Origin: Scytonema sp. RU_4_4
GTDB taxonomy: Bacteria > Cyanobacteriota > Cyanobacteriia > Cyanobacteriales > Nostocaceae
Assembly (NCBI GenBank): GCA_012031965.1
Contig: JAAUSC010000006.1
Span: 1 to 64,000, forward strand
Direction of reading: 5' to 3'
Length of the DNA: 64,000 nucleotides
Position 1 is the stretch's first letter; every line of letters begins with the position of its first letter. This document shows, in pieces, positions 1 to 7,917 of this stretch. The translations under genes were made by a program, and so were the position numbers. The notes under the pieces are model-generated. The model was not told the origin of the DNA. It searched no databases and saw nothing but the letters and a program-made list of their open reading frames with translations.

Positions 1-530
1 AGGGATGCTGACTGCCATTCACTAATAAGATTTTGTCTATCTTTGTTAGTCAATGCGTCTTTATAGCTTTCTTATTCATTAAAAAATAAAACTTTCACTT
101 GATGTGTCTGCAGATCTTTGACTACCCTATTCGTTCAAGTTAACCCCATAAACTCCGAAAATAGGGAAATCAAAGTGTTCATGAACCCAGGAATAGCCCC
201 ATTAACACTAGCGAGGGGCTTCCAGGGTTAGCTACACGTCACGCGTACGATTAATTAGCTTCCCAGGGCTAATTAAATCTGCAGCTGTCTATCCTTTTCG
301 CCGGGGCTTACGACAGTTGCAGTAGACTCATGCGTCCACTTTCATGACGGCAACTGACCTTATTATGTTACACAAGACAAATCAAACGCAAGCTTTAGCA
401 AGCTTTGATAGCACCTTTTACAGGTGTATATATTGCTATGAGCAGCTGCTCCTCCAACCGGAGTGTAGTTTACGGTTAACCCCCATCTCGTTCAGACCCA
501 AAGACTCATTCTTGCGGTGGAGGTAAAGTC
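1..530. other. No convincing gene; two small hairpins
   Basis: I see no supported gene here. An open frame at 344-526 has no ribosome binding site and no recognisable domain. Two imperfect palindromes are visible: one at about 252-273 (aattagc/gctaatt arms) and one at 281-323 with 11-base arms differing by one base. They may be remnants of dispersed repeats. The segment lies upstream of the decayed ABC transporter and could once have held its promoter. Confidence 0.4.
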
Positions 531-985
531 ATGACATCAGAGTTTTCACAACAGCAGCTGTGTCAACAACTTGCTACAGCTTTTGACCAAACTGTTTCAT
601 AACAGGAACAGCTTAGAGTGCATCGCACAGGTAGAAATCGTAGAACCAGCACCCATAAAACAGTTTTGGCAAACAACAGACAGTATTGCAGGAATATATT
701 TCGTTCGTCGTAACAAAGTCAGACTGTTGGATAGCGCGGAGAACTTAATCACAACTTACAGTACAGGTTCCTTGTTTGGAGAAGTCACCTGTTTCCAGCA
801 CTAGACTTTGTCTCATATATCGCCAAAGCTTCAAGCAACCTCAAGCTTTGCTATCTCAAACAAGAGAAACTGCAAGCATTAAAGGTGGTGGGATGCTTTC
901 TGGCGGACAACCTCAACGTCTGGCGATACGCGAAGCGTCAAGCCTCCGGCTTATCGCCCGCGCATTGCTGGGTAATCTTTGATTC
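531..985 (+). pseudogene. Decayed peptide-export ABC transporter with cyclic-nucleotide-binding-like N-terminus
   Basis: Remains of a large ABC exporter lie in several frames. At 531 an ATG opens a short frame (MTSEFSQQQLCQQLATAFDQ) that stops near 600. The next frame (571-804) resembles a cNMP-binding fold ending in YSTGSLFGEVTCF. After a frameshift the reading continues as DFVSYIAKASSNLKLCYL. From about 892 the ABC signature region appears (LSGGQPQRLAI, then ARALLGN). The peptidase and membrane domains and the Walker A box are missing, so most of the gene has been deleted. In cyanobacteria, exporters of this build sit beside double-glycine precursor peptides, which fits the three peptide genes downstream. 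The fragment cannot make a working transporter. Confidence 0.65.
923..957 (+). repeat. 27-bp small repeat inserted inside a HIP1 site in the ABC signature motif
   Basis: The stretch starts gcgata and ends tatcgc. Removing 27 bases leaves the HIP1 octamer GCGATCGC and restores the ordinary protein motif LAIARALL. With the insert the reading is LAI, nine extra residues (REASSLRLI), then ARALL, still in frame. A related start (gcgatacgc) recurs at about 1044. This looks like a small palindromic dispersed repeat that landed in a HIP1 site. Confidence 0.6.
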
Positions 986-1684
986 TGAATTTTCCATGAA
1001 GCCAGATCACATCTTACAAGATTTCGTTGCGACAACGAGTGGTGCGATACGCCTTTAGGCGTCTGTCCTTATCTAATTTGGGTATAAAAAATTTTTCAAC
1101 CTATGTTGGATAAGCAGTTACGCTCTCAGAATCTATCAATAGTTGTTTTCTGAATAATTACAGCAACAGCTAGAAACACTAGAAATATTGACTATGTTAG
1201 ATTCCAATGCTCATCTTCAAGCATCAGAAAATGTGTTGATGCAGGCTTAGATTCAGTTATCGATTAGTCGCCATAAAGTTAAGGGGATTTGTTTTTTACA
1301 TCAAGAGAAAAATTTTTCAAACTATTCCTTTAAGGCTTTAATAGGCTAATTTTTGAACAAAACCGAGGTGATTGTTATGAGATTTTTTTAAAAAAGATTT
1401 TATTAAAAATTGACTTTTGAGATGAAAAATATCGTCTCAAACATAAATATATGGTTTATCTAATTGAGGCAATCCATATCTTTATGCTGCCTACTTTCTT
1501 CCTGTTTTTATTTATAAGAAAAAACCTACGAAAGGCAACAAAAAACAAATTTTTTATAATAAAATTTGATGAAAAAATAGCCGCCGTCGTTGAAGAAATA
1601 TGCTAGATTAATACACGTAATCAAATGGATTGTTTGATTACAAAAAAGCAAAAAGTGAAAACTCGTAATTCCGAGGAGAATCAT
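986..1684. other. Long non-coding or decayed stretch; possible HlyD-like remnant at 1160-1260
   Basis: No intact gene is visible. Around 1160-1290 one frame reads as a short heptad-rich helix (QQQLETLEILTMLDSNAHLQ), meets a stop, then continues IQLSISRHKVKG. This recalls the coiled-coil hairpin of a HlyD-type membrane-fusion protein, the usual partner of peptide exporters, but the stretch is too short to be sure. From about 1300 to 1620 the DNA is very AT-rich. It probably holds the promoter of the peptide genes, but I cannot point to clear -35 and -10 boxes. Confidence 0.35.
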
Positions 1685-1921
1685 ATGATTATTACAGACA
1701 TTTCTCACATCGAAATTGCTACTGAATATAATCAAATTCAAGGTGGATTTGCATCATCTAGTGCATATGCTAATGCATATGCTAACGGTAAGAACTTCGC
1801 TGTCACAAATACCAGCACTTATACAAGTGCAAGTTCTGGAAGCCACTACTACTACCCCTACTACTACAGCTACCCCAACAGTGCTTCCTCAAGCTCATCC
1901 TCAAGCTCCACTGCTGCATAG
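1685..1921 (+). CDS. Double-glycine leader peptide 1, Ser/Tyr/Ala-rich core
   Basis: A 78-residue product. I chose the ATG at 1685 because a strong Shine-Dalgarno (gaggag) lies just upstream and because the paralogue at 2462 starts the same way; a further-upstream frame from 1625 is possible. Leader: MIITDISHIEIATEYNQIQ ending in GG at residues 20-21, the classic cut site of C39-peptidase exporters. The core has no cysteine. It runs FASSSAYANAYANG, a Thr/Ser stretch, a Tyr/Pro block (YYYPYYYSYP) and a poly-Ser tail. The leader and core pattern is shared with the genes at 2021 and 2462. I infer an exported peptide of the cyanobacterial bacteriocin-like class; activity is unknown. The neighbouring exporter is dead, so export would need a transporter elsewhere. 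Confidence 0.75.
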   Translation: MIITDISHIEIATEYNQIQGGFASSSAYANAYANGKNFAVTNTSTYTSASSGSHYYYPYYYSYPNSASSSSSSSSTAA

Positions 1922-1963
1922 GTGGAACTTTGCTGAGAGGCATTGTAAATAGAAAAGGAAAAA

Positions 1964-1994
1964 TCGCTGAAAGTTGTTTAACAACTTTCAGCGA
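1964..1994 (+). terminator. Perfect 14-bp stem-loop between peptide genes 1 and 2
   Basis: Arms 1964-1977 and 1981-1994 are exact reverse complements with a 3-base loop (tta). No T-run follows, so it may act as an attenuator or RNA-stability hairpin rather than a full terminator. It ends 26 bases before the next start codon, just upstream of that gene's ribosome binding site. Confidence 0.6.
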
Positions 1995-2020
1995 TATATC
2001 TGCTTGAAAAAGGAGAAATC

Positions 2021-2323
2021 ATGAGTGGATTAAAAATTGTTGACCTAAGCTTTTTTGAAACTGAACTTCCGAGTCATACTCAAGTGTACGGAGGACTTCA
2101 AATTGGACTGACTGTCACCTCACCCACAAGCAGTGTATCAACCTTTGCTGCCTCTGATTCAACTTCAGATTACAACATATCTTATTCCTTTGACCCCGCA
2201 ACTGGCCAGTATAGCTATAGCATTGACTATGGATATAAATACGCTGTTGCTGGTGCTGCTGCTGGTTCCGCTGCTAATGGACCTACTTACACCACTGCTT
2301 ATGCCAGTGCAAGTGTTTCATAA
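2021..2323 (+). CDS. Double-glycine leader peptide 2, Ser/Ala/Tyr-rich core
   Basis: A 100-residue product starting at ATG 2021 with an excellent ribosome binding site (aaaggagaaatc). The leader MSGLKIVDLSFFETELPSHT continues QVYGG, with GG at residues 25-26. It shares the I/V-x-DLS-x-x-E pattern with the other two leaders but is more diverged. The core lacks cysteine and is rich in Ser, Thr, Ala and Tyr (YNISYSFDPATGQYSYSIDY, then Ala/Gly-rich). The composition suggests a flexible or beta-aggregating secreted peptide. Function unknown; it is likely co-transcribed with the genes at 1685 and 2462, with hairpins between them tuning levels. Confidence 0.7.
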   Translation: MSGLKIVDLSFFETELPSHTQVYGGLQIGLTVTSPTSSVSTFAASDSTSDYNISYSFDPATGQYSYSIDYGYKYAVAGAAAGSAANGPTYTTAYASASVS

Positions 2324-2351
2324 AGCTTGTTTTACCAAGTTTTAGTTTAAG

Positions 2352-2401
2352 AAGCTATTGGATAAAAGCTCCACAAAACACGTGATTTTATTCAATAGCT
2401 T
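2352..2401 (+). terminator. Stem-loop after peptide gene 2
   Basis: Arms 2352-2367 and 2386-2401 match at 15 of 16 positions around an 18-base loop, followed by ttct. Terminator-like or attenuator-like. Its sequence is unrelated to the hairpins after genes 1 and 3. Confidence 0.5.
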
Positions 2402-2461
2402 TTCTGTGACGTTGACAGCAACTCAGACTAATCAACTAGTCATTCTCAGGAGAACAATATC

Positions 2462-2659
2462 ATGATTATTAAAGACTTGTCTCACGTAGAAATTGTTCCT
2501 GAAGAAGCAAAAGAAGTTCAAGGTGGATTTCAATATTCTCCTTCCCAAGCAAACGCGGGTGCATTTGCATTTGCATCTGGGAGTGACTTTGCTCGCACCA
2601 TTACCATAACTTATACCGATGCAAGATCCTACTCAAACCGTATCTCTTATTCTAGTTGA
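2462..2659 (+). CDS. Double-glycine leader peptide 3, short Ser/Ala/Phe-rich core
   Basis: A 65-residue product from ATG 2462, with aggag 10 to 14 bases upstream. Leader MIIKDLSHVEIVPEEAKEVQ ends in GG at residues 21-22 and closely matches gene 1 (MII-x-D-L/I-SH-I/V-EI). The core reads FQYSPSQANAGAFAFASGSD followed by FARTITITYTDARSYSNR. Against gene 1 it keeps the order A-x-A-x-G-x-x-FA-x-T-x-T-x-TYT, so the core is paralogous too. No cysteine. Inferred to be an exported peptide of unknown activity. Confidence 0.72.
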   Translation: MIIKDLSHVEIVPEEAKEVQGGFQYSPSQANAGAFAFASGSDFARTITITYTDARSYSNRISYSS

Positions 2660-2674
2660 GATACCATAGGGGCT

Positions 2675-2707
2675 GAGGAAGCGGTTGCTGACAGCAACCA
2701 CTTCCTC
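2675..2707 (+). terminator. Terminator-like stem-loop after peptide gene 3
   Basis: Arms 2675-2689 and 2693-2707 match at 14 of 15 positions with a 3-base loop (gac), 16 bases past the stop codon. Only a weak T-run follows. It plausibly ends the peptide cassette transcript. Confidence 0.55.
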
Positions 2708-2786
2708 TTGAATAAAACCAAAATGAAAATAATTAATCATTTTGGAAAAACGGATATTTTATTTCTTGGAAGTTCCTAATGTCGTT

Positions 2787-3761
2787 TTATGGAATAAAAC
2801 GAGTTTCCTCTCTATCCCACTCCACACCTTGACAAAAGTCATCTATCCAATTAACTAAATGACTCGTGCTTGCAGGTGGTGGATTCACTTGGTTATGAGC
2901 ATCTTTTTGTGGAGTTGTCACAAGTCTACCTTTGCTTTCCATCTTTGTAGCCAACCCAACAGATGAAACAGCTTTGCTTTCCACTTCGCTAGCAATGACT
3001 GCAGCTGATGACACAAGTCTACTTTTGCTTTCCCCATCAGAAATCGCAACCGCAAGTAATGACCTATGTTTGCTTTTATTTTCCAACTGTGTAGCAAGGT
3101 CAACAGATGGTACAGATTGACTTTTGTTTTCAAATTTTGTAGAGAAAAACGCAACCAAGGGTATAAACTGGCTTTTGCCTTCTAGTTGAGTGCTAGTAAC
3201 TGTCATCAAAGGCATAGAGTAGCTGTCCATTTGAGTGCTAGCAACTTCCACAGCTTGTACGCATTGACTGAGACTTTTCTCCTCACTAGCAGTTGTAGCA
3301 AAAGTCAAATGTTTACACTCGCTAAGCGTTTGAAAAGGAACTGCGCTAGTCACTGCAATAGATGGTACAGGTTGGTTGTTGTTTTCTTTTTCTACAGTAA
3401 CGAAACTGGGAGTTACAGGCTGATGATCGGGTAAAGTCTGGAGAGCAGACTCACAGTTCAACTCACTTTCAGCTACAGAATCTACTGATTCTACTAAGTG
3501 TAAGTGCTCCTCAGGATTAAAGTTAAGACCTAAAGCGACAACAATCTGATCAGGATCGTTGTTGAGTTCCAAAATAAAAGGCAAAACTTCTTCAAGCTGT
3601 GGTTCCAAAACAGACAAAGTTGCCAATATAAAACCAGAGTTCGGGCGACGCTCACCATCGTAAGTTCCCCAAACTCTCGTTTTTACCAGCCATGAACGAT
3701 TGTTGTAGTAGTAACTCACCCACTTAAGTTTCAAAGACTGACGTAGCTGCTGAATATTCAT
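2787..3761 (-). CDS. DUF5331-like protein with C-terminal degenerate repeats
   Basis: A protein of 324 residues from ATG 3761; the longer frame from 3785 would use TTG. The first 90 residues (MNIQQLRQSLKLKW, later YDGERRPNSGFILATLSVLE) match the product at 37998-38797 between chlL and chlN, so this is a paralogue of that cyanobacterial family of unknown function. After residue 100 the sequence becomes low-complexity and contains imperfect repeats of about 19-23 residues of the form E-x-K-S-x-x-V-x-S, roughly residues 155-285. The end has a distinct Trp-containing tail (LVNWIDDFCQGVEWDREE). No membrane segment. The gene stands alone with the ferredoxin gene just upstream on the same strand, 62 bases away. 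Function unknown. Confidence 0.7.
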   Translation of the reverse strand: MNIQQLRQSLKLKWVSYYYNNRSWLVKTRVWGTYDGERRPNSGFILATLSVLEPQLEEVLPFILELNNDPDQIVVALGLNFNPEEHLHLVESVDSVAESELNCESALQTLPDHQPVTPSFVTVEKENNNQPVPSIAVTSAVPFQTLSECKHLTFATTASEEKSLSQCVQAVEVASTQMDSYSMPLMTVTSTQLEGKSQFIPLVAFFSTKFENKSQSVPSVDLATQLENKSKHRSLLAVAISDGESKSRLVSSAAVIASEVESKAVSSVGLATKMESKGRLVTTPQKDAHNQVNPPPASTSHLVNWIDDFCQGVEWDREETRFIP

Positions 3762-3823
3762 AATCAGATGTCTCGCTTCGGTCAAAAAGAGTGCAGATTT
3801 CTATAAATTGTTAATAATGAACT

Positions 3824-4153
3824 TTATCCCTGTGGATGAAACCGATAATAGAGCATCTGTGTCACTCTTTGACTACCGCGTAAATGTTGTTCTACCAGTA
3901 GAGGTACTTCATTTGGATGAACACGACTGTACCAGACCATATCAGGTAGTACCAACACCATTGGTCCATTACCGCATTGTCCCAAGCAGCTAGAACCAGT
4001 GACAGTCACTTCAAGAGTTGCTAACGCTTCAAAAGCCGCTAATACCTTTGCTGCACCTTGTTTGCGACAAGTGCGATTTTGGCAAACACGAACGCACTTA
4101 GGGGAAACAAGTGACGTTGCTGGGGAGTCAGAGGATGGAGATATACTTTCCAT
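3824..4153 (-). CDS. Thioredoxin-like [2Fe-2S] ferredoxin domain protein
   Basis: 109 residues. The cysteine pattern is CVRVCQNRTC near residues 21-30 and SSCLGQCGNGP near 55-65, as in the thioredoxin-fold [2Fe-2S] ferredoxins related to NuoE. Such proteins carry an electron-transfer cluster in the cytoplasm; the partner is not evident here. It lies between cysK and the DUF5331 paralogue, all on the minus strand, so co-transcription with cysK is possible (68-base gap). The last 20 residues are family-variable. Confidence 0.82.
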   Translation of the reverse strand: MESISPSSDSPATSLVSPKCVRVCQNRTCRKQGAAKVLAAFEALATLEVTVTGSSCLGQCGNGPMVLVLPDMVWYSRVHPNEVPLLVEQHLRGSQRVTQMLYYRFHPQG

Positions 4154-4221
4154 TTGTCATGTGTCAGTTGTCATTTCAGTGTTAGTTGTTGGGTGTTCTA
4201 TAATGCTTTTCACTTCAATGA

Positions 4222-5196
4222 CTAATCTAGAGAAAGACCTTTTGATTCCAACCATTCACGGTTGAAGATGCGCGACTGGTAACGGGAACCGCTATCACAC
4301 AAAATGGTGACGATAGTGTGTCCTGGTCCCATTTGTTTTGCTAAAGCAACGGCTGCAGCAACATTTATACCGGTAGAGCCACCCATGAATAAGCCATCTT
4401 TCCGCAGTAACTGATAAACAACCTGTATGGCTTCGCGGTCATCAATCAGGATGGCGTCGTCAGTAGGTGCATCTTCCATGTTAGCGGTGATACGACTGTT
4501 ACCGATGCCTTCGGTAATAGAATTGCCTTCAATCTTGATTTCGCCTGTTTTGATATAGCTGTAAAGTCCGCTTCCCTTTGGATCTGCAACAATGCATTTG
4601 ATTGCTGGGTTTTTCTCTTTCAAATACATTGCTACGCCTGCAAAGGTTCCACCAGTTCCTGTTGAAGCCACCCAAGCATCAACTTTACCATCTGTCTGTG
4701 CCCAAATTTCTGGTCCTGTGGTTTCGTAATGAGCACGTCGGTTTGCTAAGTTATCAAACTGATTTGCCCAAATGGCATTTTCCATCTCGCTAGCGACTCT
4801 ACCAGAAAGTTTGACGTAGTTGTTAGGATCTTTGTAGGGTACAGCGGGGACAGGGCGAACTTCTGCGCCTAATGCCCTCAAAGCATCCATCTTCTCTTGG
4901 GACTGTGTGTTAGGAATTATAATCAAGCATTTATAGCCTTTGGCGTTGCATATATGTGCCAACCCAATGCCAGTATTACCAGCTGTTCCCTCTACTACTG
5001 TCCCACCAGGTTTGAGTAAACCTTTTTCTTCGGCATCTTGAATAATGTAAAGTGCTGCCCTATCTTTAACGGAACCACCAGGGTTGAGAAATTCTGCTTT
5101 ACCAAGAATGTCACACCCAGTTTCTTCACTAAAGCTGTTTAAACGAATAAGTGGTGTATGACCTACAGTATCTACAAAGCCGTTTTTGATATCCAT
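4222..5196 (-). CDS. cysK: Cysteine synthase A (O-acetylserine sulfhydrylase)
   Basis: 324 residues, the family's usual length. A fold-type II PLP enzyme joining sulfide and O-acetylserine to make cysteine. The PLP lysine is K44 in [10 protein letters not shown]. The substrate loop [12 protein letters not shown] and the phosphate-binding glycine loop near [10 protein letters not shown] are both present. Starts at ATG 5196. The C-terminus ([14 protein letters not shown]) is typical of the cyanobacterial form. Cystathionine beta-synthase-like relatives share this core, but the lack of a CBS domain and the length favour CysK. Confidence 0.92.
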   Translation of the reverse strand: MDIKNGFVDTVGHTPLIRLNSFSEETGCDILGKAEFLNPGGSVKDRAALYIIQDAEEKGLLKPGGTVVEGTAGNTGIGLAHICNAKGYKCLIIIPNTQSQEKMDALRALGAEVRPVPAVPYKDPNNYVKLSGRVASEMENAIWANQFDNLANRRAHYETTGPEIWAQTDGKVDAWVASTGTGGTFAGVAMYLKEKNPAIKCIVADPKGSGLYSYIKTGEIKIEGNSITEGIGNSRITANMEDAPTDDAILIDDREAIQVVYQLLRKDGLFMGGSTGINVAAAVALAKQMGPGHTIVTILCDSGSRYQSRIFNREWLESKGLSLD

Positions 5197-5644
5197 GTTT
5201 AAACTTAATTGATGAAGACTATGCTTTTGGCATCAGATAGTTTCAACTAGACGTAACTCCAACAGGCGTGACGCTTTATTGACCCTATACTGATTTTAGA
5301 GAGGTCTTTGTTCTAAGATTAAGGCTTTCCCCCAACAGACTCAAAAATTTTCATGCCGTCAACCACCAATTGCAGTGTCGTGCTAAATCCTACAGCTAAA
5401 GTGCAGCAATATAAGACTTAAATTTTTATAAAAATTCTGAAAATCATTTTTTCTATCTATAAAGATTTAGTAAAGATTTTTGGGCGATGACACGTATAAT
5501 TACTGACAAAAACTCTTGTTAATATCTTCATTAGCCCATGTTATAGATGTTTCACAGGAAATGATATAAAGGGTGTGATACCTCACCAATCAATTAAAAT
5601 TTACACTTAATTTCTCAGGCTACGTCTTTTAAATAGCACATATC
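5197..5644. other. Divergent intergenic region between cysK and the hybrid kinase
   Basis: 448 bases with no gene. It must hold the outward promoters of cysK (minus) and the histidine kinase (plus). The part from 5400 to 5540 is AT-rich. I cannot identify a binding site with confidence. Confidence 0.5.
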
Positions 5645-7726
5645 ATGCTTCGCATACTCCTAATTGATGACAACTTTGATGATCACCTGTCGATAACACG
5701 GCAACTAGAGCAAGAATTTTCTCCAATAGAGGTCACCTCTATTAATGCTAAGAGTTTTGAGGAAGCGCTAACAGCAGGTAATTTTGATATCGCAATCACG
5801 GACTATTGTCTAAACTGGACTGATGGCTTAAAGGTTCTCGAAACCATTAAAGCTAGATATCCAAAGTGTCCTGTCATTATGTACACTGATAACGGCAACG
5901 AAGAAGTTGCTGTCTTGGGCATGAAGTCTGGGCTGAGTGACTATGTTTTAAAGGGAAAGCTTTGGTTGCTTGTGATCGCAATTAGGGAAAGTTTAGAAAA
6001 GCAGACATTACTGCACGAATATGCTGTTGCTGTTGAGCGATCGCAAGTTAGCGAAGAGCGTTTAGAACTGGCAATGAAAGCTGCTAATTTGGGTACCTGG
6101 GACTGGAATATGGTAACCGGTGAAGTGATTTGGTCTGAAAATCACGAACAATTATTTGGTTTACCTTCAGGAAGCTTTCTAGGAAATTATGAAGCATTTA
6201 TTTCCTATATTCATCCGGAAGACAGAGAAACAATTACTCAAGCTATTACCCATGCCTTAAAAACAAAAACTGACTACAACAATGAATTTCGCGTTGTTTG
6301 GTTTGATGGAAGTATTCATTGGATTTTAGGAAAAGGTAATTTTTACTATCACGATACGGGTAAACCTGTGCGCATGATAGGAGTGGTGTTGGACATCACC
6401 GAGCGTAAGCAGCGGGAAGAAGAACTAGAGCAAGCAAATCGCTTAAAAGATGAATTTCTTGCGATTGTCTCCCACGAACTTCGCACTCCTTTGAACGCAA
6501 TTCTAGGTTGGGCACAGTTACTACGTAGCCGCAACTTTGATGAAGCAACTAGAAATCATAGTCTAGAAATTATTGAACGCAGTGCCTTTCAACAAAATCA
6601 GTTAATTAATGACATTCTCGATACTTCTCGCTTGATGCGAGGGCAAATGCATCTGTGTGTATCTCCTATTAATCTAGTAAACGTAATTGAGAACGCTCTT
6701 AATACTGTACAGTTATCAGCCCAAGCAAAATCCATTACTTTGGAACCCTCACTAGAGCGCTCAGTTGCAGTGGTGATGGGAGACGAAAATCGCTTGCATC
6801 AGATTATTTGGAATTTACTTTCTAATGCAATTAAATTCACCCCTTTAGGGGGACGGGTTACAGTGAAGCTGTTAATTAGTACTGAGTTAAACTCTTCTGA
6901 CTCACTCACGCCAGTCCGCTCAACGGAACGGACAGTTTCTTCCAGAGGGTTTTTCTCCTCCGTTAGCGGTAGCTCCATCCTACCTTTCAAGAACGTCTAC
7001 GGCGAACGGGAAGCATTGTCCTCGGAAACTTCCGCACGCGGCTGGCTCCTCAAAACTCAGTACTCAGCACTGATTCAAGTCAGCGATACTGGTGAAGGTA
7101 TCAGTCCTGAGTTTCTACCCCACGTGTTTGACCACTTTCGCCAAGCTGACAGTACAACGACACGTTCTAATAGCGGGCTTGGTTTGGGATTAGCGATTGT
7201 TCAACAACTCGTGGAATTGCACGGAGGCACAGTTGCAGCAGAAAGTCAAGGAAAAGGAAAAGGAGCAACTTTTACTGTCAAGCTGCCACTTTTAGAAATG
7301 AATACACAGGAGCCAAAAGTCAGTCGTACACAAATTTCTCATCACTCACAGTTCAATGACGTGCAAATCCTAGTGGTTGATGATGATAGTTCTACTTTAG
7401 AACTACTGGAAGAAATTTTGCAAGGCGCAGGCGCAAAGGTGATAGGTGTTGCATCCGCCAGTGCAGCTTTACAGGTTTTGGAAGAACTCAAATTTGATGT
7501 ACTCATTAGTGACATTGGAATGCCACACACGAGTGGTTACGCTTTGATTCGTCAAGTCAGACTTAACGAGGTGGGGCAAACACAGAGAATTCCAGCCGTT
7601 GCACTCACAGCTTACAGCAGAGAACAAGACAAATTCGAGGCACTAGAGGCAGGATTCCACATTTTCTTGCCCAAACCAGTGAACCCTGTAGAATTAATGG
7701 GTGCAATATCTAGCCTTTTGGAATGA
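5645..7726 (+). CDS. Hybrid sensor histidine kinase (REC-PAS-HisKA-HATPase-REC)
   Basis: 693 residues, cytoplasmic, no membrane segment. Order: receiver domain (about 1-115, LLIDDNFDDH and phospho-Asp in ITDYCLN); PAS/PAC (about 135-258, ending DITERKQREEELEQAN); HisKA with SHELRTP, His277; HATPase with N-box NLLSNAIKFTP, G1 DTGEGI and G2 GLGLGLAI; a second receiver (LVVDDDSSTLELLE, phospho-Asp in ISDIGMP). A receiver first, then a kinase, suggests input by phosphotransfer or response to another kinase. Between the N-box and G1 lies a 50-residue low-complexity insert (about residues 418-470), encoded by a dispersed repeat, where the family normally has a short lid connection. The gene stands alone. 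The signal is unknown. Confidence 0.88.
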   Translation: MLRILLIDDNFDDHLSITRQLEQEFSPIEVTSINAKSFEEALTAGNFDIAITDYCLNWTDGLKVLETIKARYPKCPVIMYTDNGNEEVAVLGMKSGLSDYVLKGKLWLLVIAIRESLEKQTLLHEYAVAVERSQVSEERLELAMKAANLGTWDWNMVTGEVIWSENHEQLFGLPSGSFLGNYEAFISYIHPEDRETITQAITHALKTKTDYNNEFRVVWFDGSIHWILGKGNFYYHDTGKPVRMIGVVLDITERKQREEELEQANRLKDEFLAIVSHELRTPLNAILGWAQLLRSRNFDEATRNHSLEIIERSAFQQNQLINDILDTSRLMRGQMHLCVSPINLVNVIENALNTVQLSAQAKSITLEPSLERSVAVVMGDENRLHQIIWNLLSNAIKFTPLGGRVTVKLLISTELNSSDSLTPVRSTERTVSSRGFFSSVSGSSILPFKNVYGEREALSSETSARGWLLKTQYSALIQVSDTGEGISPEFLPHVFDHFRQADSTTTRSNSGLGLGLAIVQQLVELHGGTVAAESQGKGKGATFTVKLPLLEMNTQEPKVSRTQISHHSQFNDVQILVVDDDSSTLELLEEILQGAGAKVIGVASASAALQVLEELKFDVLISDIGMPHTSGYALIRQVRLNEVGQTQRIPAVALTAYSREQDKFEALEAGFHIFLPKPVNPVELMGAISSLLE
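6900..7053 (-). repeat. Dispersed repeat embedded in frame in the histidine kinase ATPase domain
   Basis: Read on the minus strand it begins gaggagccagc, contains a cttcccgttcgccgt core and ends gactggcgtgagtga. The same three blocks in the same order occur inside recO (59362-59475), and the edges recur in the element at 17676-17961. The kinase frame stays open through it. This is a member of a small repeat family in this genome. Confidence 0.6.
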
Positions 7727-7917
7727 GAGGAGTCAAGCAATTCAAAATATGCTCTGTGATATGCTCTGCGGTTACGCTACGCGCAATTTCGTAGCTCCTC
7801 CCTTAGGAAGCACGAGGAGAAAGTGCAGCGTCAGCGCACAGCGCCCCCCGAATCGGGCGAATGCGAGTGCGACCAGAGCGGTATTCAGTTTTAGCTTTTA
7901 GTTTTTAGTTTTTAGCC
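7727..7917. repeat. Repeat-rich spacer after the hybrid kinase
   Basis: A mosaic of short palindromic pieces (ctctgcggttacgctacgcgc, then gtcagcgcacagcgcc) followed by repeated ttttagttttt units near 7890-7915. It looks like clustered small dispersed repeats typical of filamentous cyanobacteria. No gene seen. Confidence 0.45.

Noticed and set aside
344-526. 60-codon open frame at the left end
   Set aside because: No ribosome binding site, no coding-like composition, no relation to the exporter remnant frame.
2133-2345. Second frame over peptide gene 2 (and a similar one at 1716-1952)
   Set aside because: Hydrophobic shadow frames of the low-complexity cores; the true frames have leaders with GG and strong ribosome binding sites.
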